DNA of 64,000 nt. Origin: Ramazzottius varieornatus (lineage: Eukaryota > Tardigrada > Eutardigrada > Parachela > Ramazzottiidae). The position numbers and the translations under genes are program-made. Shown piece by piece: positions 58,401-64,000 of this stretch (the first letter of the stretch is position 1; each line of letters opens with the position of its first letter). The notes under the pieces are model-generated. The model searched no databases. It saw nothing but the letters and a program-made list of their open reading frames with translations, and had not been told where the DNA came from. Location: NCBI GenBank assembly GCA_001949185.1, contig BDGG01000013.1:186001-250000 (forward strand). Reading direction: 5' to 3'.

Positions 58401-60247
58401 TGTCCGGGGCTTACGCGCACTGCACCGAAGGAACAAACGTTGCGAAATCAGTTTTGATCGGTGGGCTGTCCTCCCAGAGGGAACCAGTTGGGAGTCACGC
58501 TTGATCGCTGAAGGGAATTGCACTTAGTATTGATACGATGCACCGACATTAGCGAGCAGTTAAAAAGCTTGCGTCGACTGTAAACTATGCGTGATCTACC
58601 GATGGGTGGTACCTTTGACCGCCTAGCCGTTCCACTGATATGGAAGACTCGGCCAAGCATTTTTAGTCGACTCAACATCAATGATTCTATCGAACGCACA
58701 ATACAATTCAGCCGTGGCTAAAAGTATTGATATTCGTGCAACGACGAATTCGCAGTTACAGATAGATGAGACCACTTTTGGACCATCCCGCCACCCAGTG
58801 GCGGCTGCGTATACAGACTTCTGCCGTTAACCTTTCCCATGTCATTGTTCAAACATAGGCATTAGCACCAGTGAAGATGAGCTGGCAAGACCTTTGGACC
58901 TCACTCTGTGCGTGAATGAGCGACATGAATCAATCCCGGCAACTGAAACCGTACTCCATTCATCAGTCAAGATTCAAGGCCTTTCTTTCAGGCTCGGTTT
59001 TGAATGGCTATTCAAAATATGACGTGTTAGCACGCCTGATGCCTGTGTAGGGTGACGTAGAGGAGCTCGTATCAGATCGTTTGATAGCTCCGACTGATAA
59101 ATGCTCGCCATGTTCAAACTGGTGCGCGGAAGAGCTTCCCATACTGCCGCTAGCTGCTGACACCCACAGTAGTCTGGCCAGCTCTTCCGGGACCTTCTCT
59201 CAGTGCACCTTGCCTACATTGTTGGTCACGTTGCTTGCTTGCACAGAAACGTACGCCGTCGTACAACAATCGTTTGATACGGACCACGTAAATGCAATCG
59301 CGGCGGGCAAGGAGGCATTTTGAATTATTAAAAGTGGCTATAGGCAAGAATCAAACCACAGCCGCCATTTGGACGTCAAATCATCATATCATTTCATTGA
59401 TTGTCGAAAAAACTGCGAAGACAGAGCCGAGCACAGTTTAACCGTGGACGGATGGTTTATACAGTGCGGATGAGCCAAGTGACTACCACCTATAAAATCA
59501 GGGCGCTCTCGACTGGGTTTTCGCTTAACTTGAAACCAGATTTCCATGAACTGGCAACCATCCTGCTGCTCCTGAAAAAATTGGCGGCCGGAAATACGTG
59601 TACACGAAGCCAAAATCGCCAACAAACTGGGTTAGGTGCAGAGGCGAAATTGCACCCAACTTTCGCACGTTCTAGGGCTATTTTCCAACTTATTTTTTTC
59701 AGTTTTGAATTGAGGTCCTGCGACAATTTTGTTGCAAACAATCAAAACAGCAACTTGGCTACAGAAAAACCGTTTAAAAGTATGAATCCACCGTTCGAGA
59801 CAAGAGCAACAATTTTTACCGCGGAAGATGGTTCCCCGGCAAAATGGCCAAATTTGAAGGTTTTAATTCATTTGCCAAGGTTGTTTGGGTTTTCTGCAGT
59901 GGTTTGTGGTTTAAAATGATAACTTGCACAGTTTTACATGCCATAAGCTAGAACTGGAACTCGATAATGGAGTATAGGGTGGTACCGATAATTTTTTGTT
60001 CAGGACGAAATACCTTCCCCACCGGAAGTCATACTGATGAACTTTTCCGAACTTTTTCTCAGCCGATTTGGATGCAATGTATGCTAGTGGAAACCCTTTG
60101 AAGAGTTATATGAGATGTGTGAAGGACGGCACGAAAAAGACGTACGCTAAATAACTCATTGCGCTTTGTTTCAAGTGGTACTCACTTGGCTCATCTGCAC
60201 TGTATCACTTGCGCCAGCTGGTTATCAGCATGTGAAGTGAAAACGGT
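58401..60247. other. Stretch with no recognised exon
   Basis: About 1.8 kb within the putative large intron of the iGluR-like gene. The open frames at 59401-59919 and its opposite strand show no domain signature and I leave them out. Confidence 0.3.
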
Positions 60248-60424
60248 ACACGCACGATGGGTAATTATGAGACAGGCGGAGAGGACGGTAAAGTGGAAAT
60301 TCAACCGTAGAAAATTGTTGAAAAGTACATTAGTGTGAATCGGTCGTGTTCGTACGTGCTTCCGTACCGCTTAGCGAAAAGGCTTAATTTTCACTGTCCC
60401 ATAATTACCAATCGTGCGTGTACT
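60248..60424. mobile_element. Complete MITE with GTACACGCACGATGG ends
   Basis: 177 bp. Left GGTACACGCACGATGGGTAA TTATGAGACA; right TGTCCCATAATTACCAATCG TGCGTGTAC, its inverted copy. The interior has CAACCGTAGAAAATTGTTG, also present in the 37.7 kb element. Confidence 0.75.
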
Positions 60425-61504
60425 GATTGGAAAACGTTCAATTGAAATGAAGTTTTGTGTTAATTAATGTGGTACTTGTTAGAGAGACGCTGTACTTGTC
60501 AGCTTTCTTGAACGATTAGGAGCAACTTGTTGAGAAACAGTCGGAGGTCGTCTTGATCTACAAGATACAAACAACTGGCTGTGAAAACTGAAAAGTGCAT
60601 CACGTTAGCACTAACACTTTTTCTTGCTTACTTTGCTGGACTGCAAAACAATAGTGCTCAGTATATAGAAACTCGTGTGTGAGGCTGAGCTTGTCAGAGT
60701 GTGCTCGAACAGCGAGCGTCAGACCGGGGGTTTCACTGACAAGGTGGCATTAGCAGTAGCCTGTGGGTAAGAATTTCAGTGACAGATCGACCGGTGGACG
60801 GCAAAGCCAACTATCGGCACAGCCGACTACCATAACAAGCCTTACCGTGAATAAATTGTTGTGGTTGATTTTGATGAGATAAAGAAGGTCGCGTTGGCTT
60901 CAACAATACCATTCAGATTGTTGACGGCTATACTGCCCTGACTGCGCACAAAGGGCTGCAGGAAGACGGCATCTCGGGAACGCGACACTCGGGCCGTCAT
61001 GTCGGCAGCCGCAATATCGCATGCCTGTTCCCGACAGAATACTTGCAGTTCGAAATATTTCGAATGGTCCAGTTCATATTTTCATCTACATTATTTTAAG
61101 CCCACATTATTGGCAAGGTCTTTGATAAGTCCCGTATTGACGCCGTTGACGGAATCTCCGTTGGTGTTTTCCGCCTGAATGGCGAAATCGTAGTCGAATG
61201 TTCCGTTAGATACGCCTTTCATGGCATCCAACAATTCTATGATAAACCCGGTCTATTTCCCTTCTGAATCGGCTGGATTCAAGAACGGCGGACTCTTTGG
61301 CAATACGAGCATGTAATGCAGTATTCGGCGCGAAACTATTCGGGATGGGCTAGGTCTAGGACTTACAACGACGCCGTGTACGCGGTACTTGGTCTTTAGA
61401 CGGCTTCCTGCGCCAGGACTACCGCTGCTGCCGCTATCAGTGTATTCCGCAATCCCGCTGTGAGCCATTGCTAAAAGGCAAAAACGAATGACACCGGAAC
61501 CCAT

Positions 61505-62039
61505 CTTCTGACTAAGTGAGAATTATTCCGCCGGGATCAAAGTTCGCTATGTACAGTCACGCTCAATGGTCATCGCCACCCCATGGTCCTCCTTCGGTTC
61601 CCTGTATCATCTGATCCCGTTGTCCGATTTCGATGATTCAAACAGCATCATGTCGAGTACTCCTTGTACTTTTCGATCACCTGACTATGGTATCGCCGCT
61701 ACAATCAATCAAGCGGCGAGTGTGGGTGGTTTGGACACGGAAATGAGGCCTGTTTTTGGCGGCTTGTTTCTCGTCACGTGACAGACGAAGGGGAAAACCT
61801 GAACTGCCAGAATTTACACGGAAATGTTCACTTTTGCAGATGGACGTTATGGGTGCCACATACTGAGAGTAAGTATACATGGAGTATAATACCAACATCG
61901 CGGTCTGTCATCACATACAGTAATGCACTCTAGAGGCTCCGGCTGAACTCAGCTTTAACCTTTTGTTCTGCGAAAAATTCTGTCAGACAGCTTGAGGTTA
62001 GAGCAACAGATCCGATTGGTCCTTGAAAAACAGAGTTCC
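61505..62039. other. Intergenic region between the iGluR-like gene and MBOAT7
   Basis: 535 bp between the iGluR-like start and the MBOAT7 stop. It should contain the iGluR promoter and MBOAT7 3' UTR. Nothing recognised. Confidence 0.35.
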
Positions 62040-64000
62040 TCATTGAGTGTGGAGTTTCCCGGGATTCGTCAGATTTCCATTGGTATCGGAGTGTCGAAGC
62101 TGTTGGTCAGCAGCACCACTTGTCGTTGCGTCCATCTCGTCTTGCCGCCTTTTGGGTCGCAAGAAATGACGATAAACGTGGCCGAACACAAGGAACCCAA
62201 TGGCCAGCACATGGCCGACGTAATAGATGCTACTCCAGTACCGTATGGTTCTGTCGTAGGTCAGACAGATGAAACCTACGACCATATACTCAAAAGCCCG
62301 CATCCGCAGAAACCAGTTTATTGCCTTGGCCCAACGCGGAGCATCTCTCGGTACCCAGTCTTCGGCTGCCAGCATCAGTGGTACCGTCAGCAAACCGACA
62401 TAATACCCTACAGCAGAATCGACACACTAATTAGTCCCATCGACAAGCACCGAAATATTGTTTGGCAAAGCGAGAGTGCAGATCAGATCAGCACACGTTT
62501 CCCGGGAAGAAAACGGAACGCGCAAGATCTTTATTTCACGTAGCGCACGCTTCCAGGCAGTAACAATGAAGAGCTGCGCCACTCGAGATTAAAATCCTGC
62601 ACGTTCCGACGGTTGTCGACCTCCCATTTATTTCCATTGGTTCCAATAAATATGCATTACCTCCATGAAGGCCGTGCCAATAAGCGCTGACAAACATGAC
62701 AACAGCGGTCCGGATGGATTTGTAGGGCACTCTGCGGTAAACATGCCAGGCGAGCCAGTACTGAACCGTCATGTTCCAGGACTTCATGGCAGCTCGCACC
62801 GTCGGTACGAACTCCACTTCGTACTCATCAATATCTGTAACAGACTGGTTCGTTTGTTCCACGGCGTCAAACCGTCAGGAAGTAAGCGTGAGAACGTACT
62901 GTAGATGGTCTCGTAGCTGAACTCTGTACTTCGATCCACAGTCTCCGGAAGTCTGTAACAGCGACAGTCTGTTGCGTTCGCATCGCAGCACAGTTCAAGT
63001 TCACTGTGGAAAAGGACGACGAAATCGAGGTTTACTTTTCTGGTTCTGTCGGTCCATATCCGGGCTTGGGCTTACTTACGGCTGGGTACAAGCCCAATCC
63101 AGCCATAATGCATGATGATTCCGCCATAAGCCATGCAACGTAGAGCTTCATGCGGAAAATGACAAACAAGGCAACCATGTAGAAACACCGGTACAAAAAT
63201 GTCGTCTCCTCGTAGAATTTATCGTCCCACAGCATCTACAAGCACAACAATTGTTTATCAAGGAAAGCAACCTAATCAATCATGGAATGACGTACCGAAT
63301 AGGAGAAAAGGGATGACAGAATGAAGAAGCATGCCATATAAACGGGTACCATCCGCAACCGCTGTTTGGTCATTGTGATACGCGGCATGACGTGCAATGC
63401 ATGGGAACGAATCATGTCATTGTAGGTCTTGAACTTGAAGTAGGGACCTGTTTATCACAATGGTGGGTCAAAAGTGCTGTAAGCTAGAGACTGCTTTGTT
63501 CAATACCGGTCATCATGCCGATGTAGCACAGACAGTAATTGACGATATCCATAAACGACGGTGCAACATCCATAAAGGGCTTCATGCAGGAGAAACTGGC
63601 GGAATTGCTGGGGAAAGGTGCAATGCCGCGCCGCCGTAGTTGCGTATCATGAACCTCGAAAGCCACTCCGATCGTCTGTAATCAGGCGTCATCTTTCAGC
63701 TGAACATTCACTTATCCATTGGCCCATCCTCACCTTCAGGGTTAAAATTAGCTGCACAGCGTTACAAAATTCGTTTGTCTCTTTTAGTCCAAAATATGTC
63801 ACACTGCGGAAAAAGGCAAGATACCCGAAGGTAAAGATGGTGCTCCATGTGTGGCAGTTTCTAAAAAGGCAGCGAATACATGATAAATACCGTTGTTCTT
63901 TTTATCTATTAATAGCATGATGCTTACCGAACGCTTATAATGATAGCGGCGTTACCAAAGATGGTAATAAGAGGATGCAAGGTTTGGGGGCCGCAAAACG
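62040..64000 (-). CDS. MBOAT7: Lysophosphatidylinositol acyltransferase 1, 5' end off the window
   Basis: Eight exons in the window: 63928-64000 (continuing right), 63734-63860, 63507-63675, 63296-63447, 63036-63235, 62900-63003, 62661-62834 and 62040-62407. All joins keep frame. MBOAT7 transfers arachidonoyl groups to lysophosphatidylinositol at the ER. Landmarks in order: FCGPQTLHPLITIFG, YCLCYIGMMTGPYFKFKTY, FRMKLYVAWLMAE, YETIYNIDEYEVEF, SWNMTVQYWLA (catalytic Asn), SAYWHGLHGG (catalytic His; most relatives have HPG), and NWFLRMRAFEYMVVGF. These match MBOAT7 better than other MBOATs. The intron between 63036 and 63003 is only 32 bp. Intron 62408-62660 has a foldback repeat. Confidence 0.94.
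62518..62595. repeat. Foldback GGCGCAC repeat in an MBOAT7 intron
   Basis: CACGTAGCGCACGCTTCC with AGCTGCGCCACTCGAG around the usual loop of about 25 bp (AGGCAGTAACAATGA). The AACTCGACAAGAT flanks are not preserved except AAGATC on the left. The only copy seen right of 25 kb. Confidence 0.65.

Larger units (their letters stand above)
57614..61504 (-). pseudogene. Ionotropic-glutamate-receptor-like gene with an in-frame stop
   Basis: Exons 61367-61504 (signal peptide GVIRFCLLAMAHSGIA, then KTKYRVHGVV), 61106-61294 (SPPFLNPADSEGK, TAG at 61253-61255, TGFIIELLDAM, TGLIKDLANN) and 60846-61024 (ACDIAAADMTARVSRSRDAV then FLQPF) join in frame as lobe S1 of a glutamate-receptor ligand-binding domain. 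The Arg in TARV is where the family has its ligand-binding Arg (LTIT.R). A distant frame, 57614-57937 (SIVGQGRLLAKAVREGRTIR ... WSWSDALVAFVYGML), resembles the pore loop and M3. No amino-terminal ANF domain precedes S1, so the form is compact. The single TAG makes it a pseudogene, a stop-readthrough gene or a sequence error. Linking the 57.6 kb exon is tentative. Confidence 0.55.

Noticed and set aside
59401-59919. 172-codon plus-strand frame
   Set aside because: No recognisable domain, low-complexity ends, no splice signals or conserved motif; length alone does not support a gene.
61253-61504. A single 83-codon secreted-protein gene
   Set aside because: Splicing at 61367/61294 and the following frames show it is the start of a glutamate-receptor-like domain; the 83-codon frame is partly intron.

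Overview
This is invertebrate animal DNA. Genes are split into many short exons by GT-AG introns, mostly 44-400 bp, and they encode single-copy metazoan proteins (NHLRC2, TMEM126, TAF1C, DIMT1, GPAA1, an adiponectin receptor, MBOAT7) and animal receptors (a rhodopsin-like GPCR, a natriuretic-peptide-receptor-like protein, an ionotropic-glutamate-receptor-like protein). I see no bacterial operon structure. Compact genes with short introns, SPOP-like MATH-BTB genes and orphan GPCRs fit a small ecdysozoan; a tardigrade is my best guess, but the sequence alone does not prove it.

Positions 1-24,000 are gene-dense. In order: NHLRC2 (-, 3' end off the left edge), a MATH-BTB gene (+), TMEM126 (-), TAF1C (+), a small unidentified gene (-), a five-AT-hook chromatin protein (+), a C2H2 zinc-finger protein (+), DIMT1 (-) and GPAA1 (-). 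Several neighbours are head to head over 260-365 bp, so they probably share promoters. Exon joins were set by matching splice phase at every boundary; for NHLRC2, TMEM126, TAF1C, the AT-hook gene, DIMT1, GPAA1, ADIPOR and MBOAT7 every join keeps frame.

Positions 24,000-42,000 are decayed and transposon-rich. They hold a frameshift-bearing open frame, a neprilysin-type (M13) pseudogene with a lost zinc ligand, a second inverted M13 relic, a mariner transposase scrap, an assembly gap with duplicated flanks, and two different full-length pogo-type transposons with intact terminal inverted repeats but broken transposases.

Positions 42,000-64,000 carry the receptors: ADIPOR (+), an intronless GPCR (-), a natriuretic-peptide-receptor-like gene (-), an iGluR-like gene with an in-frame stop (-), and MBOAT7 (-, 5' end off the right edge). 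Between them lie several distinct foldback elements (MITEs), one with a perfect 9-bp target duplication.

The most striking unexplained structure is a family of roughly 75-110 bp palindromic elements built around CAAGTGGCGCAC / GTGCGCCACTTG. It occurs at nine loci, singly or as tandem dimers and trimers, and eight of the nine lie inside introns of conserved housekeeping genes.
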